A stretch of DNA of 64,000 nt from Planctomycetota bacterium. GTDB taxonomy: Bacteria; Planctomycetota; Planctomycetia; Pirellulales; PNKZ01. Shown piece by piece: positions 44,408 through 52,338 of the stretch. The stretch lies in contig JAFEBQ010000009.1 of NCBI GenBank assembly GCA_018242585.1, positions 65,690 to 129,689 on the forward strand, written 5' to 3'. The notes below the pieces were generated by a model that saw nothing but the letters and a program-made list of their open reading frames with translations, was not told the origin of the DNA and made no database searches. The translations under genes were made by a program, and so were the position numbers. Every line of letters begins with the position of its first letter. Position 1 is the first letter of the stretch.

Positions 44408-44626
44408 CGCTGGTTCACACCGGTTGGCTCGAGAAAGCAGGCCGTGAAATCGGCCCACCGAGGCCATCATACCCTGGCCCGCGTGAAGGGGCAAAATGTT
44501 GCGTAGTGGCCGCTTGAACTGACCACCCGCCCGCTCAATCGATAACAACGCCATCGAGTTACACCAGGGATTGCCAGCCGCCGATTCATGGCTCGATAGA
44601 ACGCTCGTTCGATCAATAATCAACGC

Positions 44627-44675
44627 AGCCCGCGGCCGCGGCAACAGATTGCGCTGTCACCGACGGCCGCGGGCT
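44627..44675. repeat. 12-bp perfect inverted repeat with 25-nt loop
   Basis: AGCCCGCGGCCG (44627-44638) pairs with CGGCCGCGGGCT (44664-44675). It lies 38 bases past the stop codon of the peroxidase gene at 44713 on the minus strand. There is no T run, so it may be a processing hairpin or a weak terminator. Otherwise the gap between clpS and the peroxidase gene shows no gene. Confidence 0.7.
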
Positions 44676-44712
44676 ATACCTACCTGGGCTCCCGTACGTA
44701 CGAACCGTGCCG

Positions 44713-46134
44713 CTACTGATCGCTGAGGGTGGACATAAAGTTGACGATGTCCGTCTCGTCTTGCGGGGTCAGGCCCAGATTGCCAATCCCGCCGCGCAAG
44801 CCCGCCGGGTTCACCAGCGTCTGCGCCGAAGGATACTCCGGCGTCGGCCAGAGCGGCTTGCCGCGGAGCTTGGCGTAGGGATTGGCCTGGGTAAAGTCGA
44901 TCACTTCGCCGGGTCGCGACGTCAAGTTGCGCGTGTTGTAGAAGTGGACGACGTCCATCAGATGCTTGAAAAAGCCGTTATGCGAATAGGCTTTGATAAA
45001 GCTCGGCGACGGCCGCTTGTCGATGTTGCGCAGCGTGGGGGTCTTGAAAGTTCCGTTCACTCGCAACGTGTCGCCCCCCGCGGTACCGAGCCCCGACTTG
45101 CTGTAGATGAAGTCTCCCAGCCCCAGGTCGATGTACGCCGCGCCCAGCGGGTTGTAACCGAGCGGATTGTTCACCGCATCGGTCTCGTTATAGAAGGGAT
45201 TGTCGGGGTTCTTGGGAACCCCGGTGTTGAAGTAGCCGTTGTTGGTGAACAAATCGCGCCCCGGACCCGGCTGCAGCGAATGGCACGCGCTGCATTGAGC
45301 ATGCTTGGGCATCGGCGCTCCGCCGGCGCGCCCGGTCGCCGAACCGGTGAACAGCCGAAAGCCGCTCAGTTCCGAAGGCGTGAATTGCGCCCGACCTGCC
45401 ATCACGGCATCGAACTTGGAATTGAACGGCGACACCTCGGGCGTACTTTCCCAGGTGGCAATGGCGGCGCAGATCAGCTTGAAGATATCGCTGGTGCTGC
45501 CGTGCGCTGCGCCAGCGCCGTAGGCCTGGACGAATTGCGGCAGATGATTCTTCAACACCTGCTGCACGACTAACTCGGGCGCAGCCAGATTGTGGACAAT
45601 GTCGTTCATCTCGTTCGGGTTCACGAACGGCATGCCCGCTTGAGTTGGCAAGTCAGGCGCGCGGCCGTCCCAGAACAACCCGCCGACGAAGATCGTCTGG
45701 CCGTTTTGCCCGACGGGCATCGGCGTGGGGCCGTGCGGAATGAACGAGGCGTAACTGACCGTGGGCGGCTTGCGATTGCCAAATCGGCCCGGCACGACAC
45801 CTTCGACCGGCCCGGCGTCGAGATTCTCGTCCGAGTCAGGATAGGTAAAGCCGACCTGCGGCGCGTGGCACGAGGCGCACGACATACCCGCCGGATTTGA
45901 CAGCGTGGTGTCAAAGAACAACGTCCTCCCCAGCACCGCCACGGGGGACTGCGGCCCCCTTCCCGCTGAATTGAGGGGCGGTGGAGGCGCCGGAGGGGGC
46001 GCACCCAGTGCATCCGCCGAAAAAATCATCCACAATGCCAGCCCCGCCACGCCGAGCGCGGCCAAGACTTCCCAGGTCGCCAGACGTTGAAACAGCCAGC
46101 GACCACGACCAGCGGTGTGTGAATTGGTGCTCAT
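44713..46134 (-). CDS. Di-haem cytochrome c peroxidase / MauG-like protein
   Basis: A 473-residue membrane-anchored or exported protein. A hydrophobic segment (LAALGVAGLALWMIFSADAL) lies near the N-terminus, then a Pro-rich linker (PPPAPPPPLNSAGRGPQS). Two CxxCH motifs, CASCH (about 86) and CSACH (about 280), bind two haems as in CcpA/MauG. Family blocks LGRTLFFDTTLSNPAGMSCA, FWDGRA and KTPTLRNIDKRPSPSFIKAY are present. It likely reduces H2O2 or oxidises a protein partner. ATG 46134 is chosen because AAGGAGC lies six bases upstream. The 600-base upstream gap shows no other gene. Confidence 0.9.
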   Translation of the reverse strand: MSTNSHTAGRGRWLFQRLATWEVLAALGVAGLALWMIFSADALGAPPPAPPPPLNSAGRGPQSPVAVLGRTLFFDTTLSNPAGMSCASCHAPQVGFTYPDSDENLDAGPVEGVVPGRFGNRKPPTVSYASFIPHGPTPMPVGQNGQTIFVGGLFWDGRAPDLPTQAGMPFVNPNEMNDIVHNLAAPELVVQQVLKNHLPQFVQAYGAGAAHGSTSDIFKLICAAIATWESTPEVSPFNSKFDAVMAGRAQFTPSELSGFRLFTGSATGRAGGAPMPKHAQCSACHSLQPGPGRDLFTNNGYFNTGVPKNPDNPFYNETDAVNNPLGYNPLGAAYIDLGLGDFIYSKSGLGTAGGDTLRVNGTFKTPTLRNIDKRPSPSFIKAYSHNGFFKHLMDVVHFYNTRNLTSRPGEVIDFTQANPYAKLRGKPLWPTPEYPSAQTLVNPAGLRGGIGNLGLTPQDETDIVNFMSTLSDQ

Positions 46135-46745
46135 CCCCTGCTCCTTGTGCAATTACGTTTGAGGCCGGCGATGGAACCATCGCGTGACGAGAGCCTCGTC
46201 GGTCGCCACAACACCCAGGTGTTCCGGCCTGGATCCCTGCGGGCAGCCGATCGTTGGACGTTGTCACGTCCGGACACTGCACTTCCCTGAAACTTTTCGA
46301 TCCAAACCTTGGAACGAGAAGCCCCCAAGAATGACTACCGAAAATCGGGAAAGTTTTTTGCGGCGGAACAAGTCGCCAAGCCCGACGTATGGGTAACGGT
46401 CATTGCCGCATGGAATCGTCGGGTGTGGGATGCCGCTAAACTGGCGCTTGATCTAACGCCAAATTCAGGTATCCCGACCTCTCGCACGCGGCACCTCGGA
46501 GTTAGATTTAGCCGCGAGCCTGCTAGCGTTATTGCAAGCCGAATTGGCAGTCCATGCGCAAAACATCGTCAGCGCTCGCCGAACGCACATTGACTGGGTA
46601 AAAAGTAAGGCGTGATTTGCCCTAACGGGCGACATTTCGGCGGCGCGCGGCGATTTTTTGATGATACTTGGCCCAGGTTTTGCCCCCTGCGTACCGAACT
46701 ACTTGGCTTAACACTTTTATGAAGTAGCGAAGGCGGCCGAGGTAA
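46135..46745. other. Gene-free divergent region
   Basis: This 611-base region separates the divergent peroxidase and ppc genes. I found no convincing ORF, tRNA or strong hairpin. The part near ppc is moderately A/T-rich and probably holds its promoter. GAGGTAA before ATG 46746 can act as a Shine-Dalgarno. Confidence 0.4.
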
Positions 46746-49517
46746 ATGACAACAGGTGTTAGTAACGACCTATTACGGCGCGATGTGCGAATGCTGGGCG
46801 ATATGCTCGGCTGCGTGATTTCCGAGCTGGCGGGCCCCGATTCGCTGGCCCGAGTCGAAGAGATTCGCCGCCTGGCCCGCGATCGCCGCGCCGGCGATGT
46901 TGACGCCGAGCGGAAGCTCTCGGTGCTGATCTCCGAACTCGACGAGCGCCAGGCCCGGATCGTCACCCGCGCATTCACCGTTTTCTTCGACATGGCCAAC
47001 CTGGCCGAAGACCGGCACCGCGTGCGCGTGCTGCGCAATCGCGAGGCCGAGCAATATCCCGAGCCGATCAGCGAATCGATCCCGGCGGCCATTGCCCAGT
47101 TCAAAAAGCTGGGCCTCACGGCCGCGCAAGTGCAAGCCGCCCTCGACAAGGTGCAAATCGAGTTGGTCTTCACGGCCCACCCCAGCGAAGCCAAGCGACG
47201 TTCGATTCGGGCCAAGCTGCGGCGGATGCGTCAAACGCTGCAGGATCTGGACAGCACCGATCTGTTGCAACGCGAACGCGAGCGGCTGCAGACTTCCCTG
47301 CGCGCCGACTTGATGGTCCTTTGGCAGACGGCGTTCTTGCGCGCCCAGCGCCCCACGGTGATGGAAGAAGTGCAGCGCGGCTTGTCGATCATGCCGCGGC
47401 TGTGGGAAGTCGTGCCGCAAGCATTTGCCGCGTTGCGTCGCGCGCTGCACACCTATTACCCAGGCGAGACAATTCAAACGCCCTTGTTCGTGCGGTTTGG
47501 CTCCTGGATGGGGGGCGACCGAGACGGCAACCCGAACGTAACATCGGACGTGTCGGAGAACACCTTGCTGTGGCTGCGCGAGGCGGCCATCACGCATCAC
47601 CTGACGTTCAGCAAGAAGGCCTTCGACTTACTGTCGCTGTCGATTCGTGAAACGGCAGTCACGCCCGAGTTGGAACAGGCGATCACTGCCGCGCTCGAAC
47701 GCTGGCCCGAGGTAGCCAAGTCAATCGAGGGGATTTCGCCTCGCGAGATTTATCGCCGTTGGATCGGCGTGATTCAGTGGCGGCTCAATCAATCGCGTCT
47801 GCCAACGCTCGGCAGCCCGCTGGTTGCGGGCTCTTACCGCGATGGCTGCGCGCTGGCTGCGGACCTGGAGTTGTTGCGAGCCAGTCTGGCCACGCACCAC
47901 GGCGAGCTGCTGCTCGAAAGCGACTTGCAGGCCTGGCTCGATCTGACGCGGGTGTTTGGCCTGCATTTGACGCGGCTCGACATTCGCCAAGACGCCCGCC
48001 GGTATCAGGAAATTGTCACCGAGGTCTTCGCCACCACCAATCTGGCATCGAACTTCGCGGCCTTGCCCGAAAGCGAGCAAAAGGCACTCCTGGTCAAGAC
48101 GATGGGCTTCGACCGGCCGATTGACGTCAGCAAACTGTCGCCGTTGTCGGCCGACACAATGCGATTGTTCCGTATCTTACAACAGGCCCTCGCCACGCTC
48201 GGCCCCGATTGCATCGGCGCGCACATCACCAGTTTGACCCGCAACGCGTGCGACGTACTGTGCGTCCTGTGGCTGTGGCGCTGGGCACAAGCGATGGCCA
48301 AACGCGAGACCGGCGCCGAGCTACCCGCAGGTGTCGAGCTGCGCATTGCACCTTTGTTCGAGAAGATCGGCGACCTGGCCCGCGGCGCGCACACGCTATG
48401 CGACATTCTCGACGAGCCCTGCTATGCCGAGCACTTGAAACGGCAAGGGAATCGTCAGATCGTCATGGTCGGCTACTCGGACAGCACCAAGGACGGCGGC
48501 TATCTGGCCGCTTGTTGGGGGCTGTATCGGGCCCAAAGCCAGTTGCAGGCCGTGGCGGCCGAGCGCAGCATCAGCCTGACTTTCTTCCACGGTCGCGGCG
48601 GTTCACTGGGGCGCGGCGGCGGGCCGGCGGCGCGCGGCATCTTGTCGCTGCCGCCCGAGGCGCTCGATGGCACCCTGCGTCTGACCGAGCAAGGCGAAGT
48701 GCTGGCCGAACGGTACGACGACGTGCAGGTTGCCTACCGGCACATCGAGCAAGTCACCTGGGCCACGCTGACGGCGAGCAATGTCGCCGCGGCCGAGGTC
48801 AAGCCAAGTTGGTTCGAGTTGATGGAATCGCTGTCGCAGCGCTCGTTGCAGGTTTATCGCGAGTTGGTCGATCAGCCCGGCTTCATCAACTTCTTTGCCG
48901 AGACCACGCCCATCGACGAGATCGAGAACCTGCCCATCGGTTCGCGCCCGGCGCGACGCCGCGGCGAGCGGACGCTAGACGACCTACGAGCCATTCCCTG
49001 GGTCTTCTCGTGGACGCAAAATCGGTGCATGATCCCGGCCTGGTACGGGCTGGGGACGGCGCTGACCGAGGTGAAGTATCGCGACCGCGCGGCCTGGCTG
49101 GCCATCTGCGAGATGTACCGGCAGTGGCCGTTCATGCAAGCCACGATCGACAACGCGGCCCTGGCGCTGGCCAAGGTCGACATGTACATCGGGCAACATT
49201 ACTCCGAGTTGTGCGAATCGCCCGAGACGCGCGAGCGATTGTGGATGATGATTGCCAGCGAGCGCGACCGGACGCGACAAGGCATCCTCGATATCGTCGG
49301 CGGTGAAGAACTGCTGGCCACCGTCCCTTGGTTCCGAGGTTCGATCGAAGTCCGCAATCCGTACATCGATCCATTGAACCTGATTCAAATCGACCTGATT
49401 CGCCGCCGTCGCAAGGTCGAGGGGGAGCAACAGCGCGCCGACGAGCACGAACGGCTGCGCGATCTACTGCGGCTGACGGTGCAAGGCATTGCCGCCGGTA
49501 TGCGCACGACCGGTTGA
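46746..49517 (+). CDS. ppc: Phosphoenolpyruvate carboxylase
   Basis: A 923-residue enzyme that carboxylates PEP to oxaloacetate, refilling the TCA cycle. Signature blocks: VFTAHPSEAKRRSIRAKLRR (His of TAHPS, about 141; the usual motif is TAHPTE), GSWMGGDRDGNPNV (about 256-269), MVGYSDSTKDGGYLAACW (about 575-592), FFHGRGGSLGRGGGP (about 617-631) and the terminal MRTTG. QNRCMIPAWYGLG is the region near the C-terminal active site. The length is normal. It is a standalone gene with an upstream promoter region. Confidence 0.97.
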   Translation: MTTGVSNDLLRRDVRMLGDMLGCVISELAGPDSLARVEEIRRLARDRRAGDVDAERKLSVLISELDERQARIVTRAFTVFFDMANLAEDRHRVRVLRNREAEQYPEPISESIPAAIAQFKKLGLTAAQVQAALDKVQIELVFTAHPSEAKRRSIRAKLRRMRQTLQDLDSTDLLQRERERLQTSLRADLMVLWQTAFLRAQRPTVMEEVQRGLSIMPRLWEVVPQAFAALRRALHTYYPGETIQTPLFVRFGSWMGGDRDGNPNVTSDVSENTLLWLREAAITHHLTFSKKAFDLLSLSIRETAVTPELEQAITAALERWPEVAKSIEGISPREIYRRWIGVIQWRLNQSRLPTLGSPLVAGSYRDGCALAADLELLRASLATHHGELLLESDLQAWLDLTRVFGLHLTRLDIRQDARRYQEIVTEVFATTNLASNFAALPESEQKALLVKTMGFDRPIDVSKLSPLSADTMRLFRILQQALATLGPDCIGAHITSLTRNACDVLCVLWLWRWAQAMAKRETGAELPAGVELRIAPLFEKIGDLARGAHTLCDILDEPCYAEHLKRQGNRQIVMVGYSDSTKDGGYLAACWGLYRAQSQLQAVAAERSISLTFFHGRGGSLGRGGGPAARGILSLPPEALDGTLRLTEQGEVLAERYDDVQVAYRHIEQVTWATLTASNVAAAEVKPSWFELMESLSQRSLQVYRELVDQPGFINFFAETTPIDEIENLPIGSRPARRRGERTLDDLRAIPWVFSWTQNRCMIPAWYGLGTALTEVKYRDRAAWLAICEMYRQWPFMQATIDNAALALAKVDMYIGQHYSELCESPETRERLWMMIASERDRTRQGILDIVGGEELLATVPWFRGSIEVRNPYIDPLNLIQIDLIRRRRKVEGEQQRADEHERLRDLLRLTVQGIAAGMRTTG

Positions 49518-49663
49518 CGCGATTTTTCGTGGCGACGCCGGACTTTTTGCGGACTTACGCGCCCCGCGCTTGCTCCGCCGATTTCGAGCAGTATCATAGC
49601 GCGCAGGCGGGGCCTTTCCTCCCACGCATTTGGATGCGTCTTTTCACCACGGGGAGCAGCGTC

Positions 49664-51130
49664 ATGGCTCGTTTTCACAGTACTCGCGGTTCGATTTTTG
49701 CCTTGGTGGCCTTCTCGCTATTGGCACTGCCGGCGCGCGCCGCCGATGGCCCAGTCGAAAACAGCGCCGACCTATTCGACCGGTTCCTCGACCGCAATCA
49801 CAACGGCTATCTGACGCTAGCCGAACTGGGGCGCGACGATTGGTCGCGCTATGACACCAACGGCGACGGCTATGTCTCGCGCGACGAGTTCCTGGCCGGC
49901 CGGGCGGCCGACCGGCAAGAAGCCGCTACGACGCGCGATCTGGAAAAAGCCTGGCGCTTGCTCGATTGGAACAACGATAGCTGGCTGTCGGGGACCGAGT
50001 TCGACGGACGTTATGGGCGCTATGACGCCAACGGCGATGGCCGCGTGACCAAGGAAGAATTCCTGGCCGGTCGTCGCGGCGATGGCTTTGGCGGCGGCGG
50101 TTCGCCGGCGGTCCCCAGCGCGCCGAACAACCCTGACGTGCCGCGCGTCGTAAACTCCAACGCCAATGGCTGGACGCGCATCTCGGCCAATGGCTTCACG
50201 TTTGCCATGCCTGGACAGCCCGAGATTGACGACAAGGGACAGTATTCATGTGAACTCGATGGCGGGAACACCGCGCTATTGGTCACCTTCCAGCAAGCCG
50301 ATCAGAATGTCGAAGTGGACGCTGCCGAGCGGCTGGCTGGTTTGCGCGATGGCGAGACCGCCGGCTTGAAAGGTCGGCTGACGAACAACCGGCAGATCAC
50401 ACTACAAGGGCATCCTGGCATCGCCTTCACGGCTGTCAAAGACGATGACACCGAGATGCAAGTCCGGGCTTACATCGTCGGCAATCGGCTGTGCCAGATG
50501 ATGACGATTCGGACGGCCCAGTCGAACGCTCCCCAGGCTACGCTGAATCAGTTCTTCAGTTCGGTATCAGTGGCGGGCGCGGCCCCCGATGCGGGCCAGG
50601 TCGTTGGCCCGACTCCAGCGCCGTATGCTCCTCCGGCGTACGTGCCGCCGCCAGCTTATGTTCCACCTCCGGCTCCCGCTCCCGCGCCTGCTCCCTATTC
50701 GCCGCCGGCCTACGTGCCGCCTCCGGCGAATGTGACCCCCGGTCTGAACGCACCTGGGGGCAATGCGAACTACACCCCGCCGCGGAACGTAAACCCGACC
50801 GTTCCGCCTCAGGGTGGCGGCGGAGGGGCGGTGCCGAACCTGGCGGGGACGTATTGGGGGCTGCTGTCGCTGACCTCGAAAGGAGAACGAATCACCGACG
50901 CCCAAAACCCAGCCGATGTTGAGTTTCTGGCCGGTGGCAAGTGGTCGGTCCTGCATTATGGCGGCTTCTTGCAAGGAGGCCGGTACACAATCCAAGGAGA
51001 CCAACTGAGCATGAAGTCCGAGGACGGCTCCGACTACATGACCGGCAAGGTGACTTACCAGGCGGCTTCTCAGACCCTTCAAATTGACTCGGGCGACTAT
51101 CTGATGCGCCTGCGCAGGATTCGCAGATGA
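49664..51130 (+). CDS. Secreted EF-hand protein
   Basis: A 488-residue protein with signal peptide (SIFALVAFSLLALPARAA, about 10-27). Four EF-hand calcium sites follow: DRNHNGYLTLAEL, DTNGDGYVSRDEF, DWNNDSWLSGTEF and DANGDGRVTKEEF (about 40-135). A globular region (about 160-320; GFTFAMPGQPEIDDKGQYSC) leads to a Pro/Tyr-rich linker (YVPPPAYVPPPAPAP, about 325-385) and a C-terminal beta domain (about 390-488; LAGTYWGLLSLTSKGERITD). ATG 49664 was preferred over ATG 49634 because GGGGAG precedes it at good spacing. The linker may span the cell wall. The start of the longest frame (49328) is inside ppc and not real. Confidence 0.85.
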   Translation: MARFHSTRGSIFALVAFSLLALPARAADGPVENSADLFDRFLDRNHNGYLTLAELGRDDWSRYDTNGDGYVSRDEFLAGRAADRQEAATTRDLEKAWRLLDWNNDSWLSGTEFDGRYGRYDANGDGRVTKEEFLAGRRGDGFGGGGSPAVPSAPNNPDVPRVVNSNANGWTRISANGFTFAMPGQPEIDDKGQYSCELDGGNTALLVTFQQADQNVEVDAAERLAGLRDGETAGLKGRLTNNRQITLQGHPGIAFTAVKDDDTEMQVRAYIVGNRLCQMMTIRTAQSNAPQATLNQFFSSVSVAGAAPDAGQVVGPTPAPYAPPAYVPPPAYVPPPAPAPAPAPYSPPAYVPPPANVTPGLNAPGGNANYTPPRNVNPTVPPQGGGGGAVPNLAGTYWGLLSLTSKGERITDAQNPADVEFLAGGKWSVLHYGGFLQGGRYTIQGDQLSMKSEDGSDYMTGKVTYQAASQTLQIDSGDYLMRLRRIRR

Positions 51131-51192
51131 GAGATGAGAGGGGACTCACCATGTTCGAGCGCCTTGGGGAGGCACCGATGACTCGGCCATCG

Positions 51193-51216
51193 GCGCGGCA
51201 ACAAGAAACTCGATGG
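51193..51216. repeat. Dispersed 24-nt repeat, copy 2 (inverted)
   Basis: The reverse complement of 18337-18360 with a single mismatch. It ends 14 bases before the IS630-type element, so it may be an older repeat interrupted or used as target by the element. Confidence 0.6.
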
Positions 51217-51230
51217 TCACGCGCACGCTA

Positions 51231-51782
51231 GAGCGGTTTTCAAATTCCTGTAGCGTAGCCCGAATTTCGGAAGTAGTTTTGGCACTCACGGGGTGGAAAG
51301 TGGTCGAGGAGTTTTCCGAGCAGCGTCCAAATCCCTTCGACAGTCCATTCTTTCGCGCCGCGGACAAGTTGTTTGAGCTTGCTGAAGATCTGCTCGATGG
51401 GATTGAAGTCGGGACTATACGGCGGCAGGTAGAGCAGCCGCGCGCCTAGCTGCAGTTCGGCCAACGTGACGTCGGCCCGCTCACGCACCGGCCGCAGCAA
51501 CGTCTCGCGATGCTCGGCCAGCACTTTCTTCGTCGACTTGGGACGCGACGACCGGGCCGTCGTCTCCCCCGTCTTACGCCGCCGCTGCTTCAAACGACGA
51601 ACCCACGACTCGCTGACGCGATATTTGGTCGCCACGCACCAGGTCGTCATCCCACCGTCGCAGTCTTCCAACACCAGCCGCCGCAAATCAATTGAGTAAG
51701 CTTCCAAGACAAGTCCTCCCGTGACTTGCCTCCGTCTTACCCAATTTGCGATCATCGCGCTAGAGGGTTCTGGAAACCGCTC
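51231..51782 (-). mobile_element. Internally deleted IS630-type element
   Basis: The 552-base element begins GAGCGGTTTTC and ends GGAAACCGCTC, inverted repeats that match at 24 of 29 positions when the flanking GCTA is included. It is bordered on both sides by TA (51229-51230 and 51783-51784), the target duplication of the IS630 family. Inside is a single transposase-derived frame whose catalytic middle is missing. It cannot move by itself and would depend on a full-length relative elsewhere in the genome. Confidence 0.9.
51240..51707 (-). pseudogene. IS630-type transposase, catalytic core deleted in frame
   Basis: A 155-residue frame. The N-terminal half is the helix-turn-helix region of IS630 transposases (EAYSIDLRRLVLEDCDGGMT, CVATKYRVSESWVRRLKQRR). 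The C-terminal half is the end of the DDE domain (ARLLYLPPYSPDFNPIEQIF, then GYAT at the end). They are joined directly at ADVTLAELQLGARLL, so the roughly 170 residues normally between, holding the first two catalytic Asp residues, are gone. The frame is kept. TTG 51707 is the likely start because GGGAGG lies seven bases upstream; ATG 51755 is an alternative. Confidence 0.85.
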
Positions 51783-51905
51783 TAGCCCTGACGGACGACT
51801 GGTCGCGGTGGGAACACATGCCGCCAGTCGGTTTCCGCGTGAGCCGCCCACCAACAATGGGCTCGTCGCGCCGAGCTGCGCTGGTCGCGCTCTGAGCGAA
51901 AGAAG

Positions 51906-51979
51906 TATGCCCGACAGGAGTTGAACCTGTAACCTTTGCCTTCGGAGGGCAACGCTCTATCCAATTGAGCTACGGGCAC
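51906..51979 (-). tRNA. tRNA-Arg (CCG)
   Basis: A 74-base cloverleaf on the minus strand. The acceptor stem is GTGCCCG / CGGGCAT (with one G-U end pair) plus discriminator A. The D arm is GCTC-AATTGGAT-AGAGC. The anticodon stem TTGCC/GGCAA encloses loop CTCCGAA, giving anticodon CCG, which reads CGG. The T arm is ACAGG-TTCAACT-CCTGT. CCA is not encoded. It lies 124 bases from the IS630-type element. Confidence 0.97.
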
Positions 51980-52245
51980 ATGGGCGTTCGCGCCGCGGTG
52001 GCGGCATGACCCGACCCCAGCGTGAAACGCGTCATCTACTGACGCACTTTTGACGCACTTTCCGCCGCGGTCAGACCTATCAACTTATCAGATTCGGCCA
52101 CGCTCGCAAGGTTCGCCAGCACGCCACCGTTGCCCCCATCGACACGGCTGGTTACGCTGAAAGATTGCCCTGCGTGCACTTTTGCCGACAGGGCATAGCC
52201 GCGGTTCGCGTGTGCCAGCTACGCCCACGGGCCAACGCAACGTCG

Positions 52246-52304
52246 CACTGGTGGGCAAGCCACCAGTGGCGCCCACAGTGACGAAGAGCGCCTGTGACGA
52301 AGAG
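52246..52304. repeat. Hairpin and short direct repeat upstream of uvrA
   Basis: CACTGGTGG (52246-52254) pairs with CCACCAGTG (52260-52268) over a 5-base loop. Just after it, GTGACGAAGAG occurs twice, at 52279-52289 and 52294-52304. The gap 51980-52338 between tRNA and uvrA shows nothing else gene-like. Confidence 0.6.
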
Positions 52305-52338
52305 AGTCTGAGCCACTTCACCCCAGTCTTACGATCGC

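Noticed and set aside
46309..46593. 94-codon plus-strand frame upstream of ppc
   Set aside because: No Shine-Dalgarno, no domain, no composition bias; the region looks like an ordinary intergenic space.
51231..51979. tRNA-associated genomic island
   Set aside because: The IS630-type element is 124 bases from the tRNA and no duplicated tRNA end or integrase is visible; genes on both sides are ordinary chromosomal ones.
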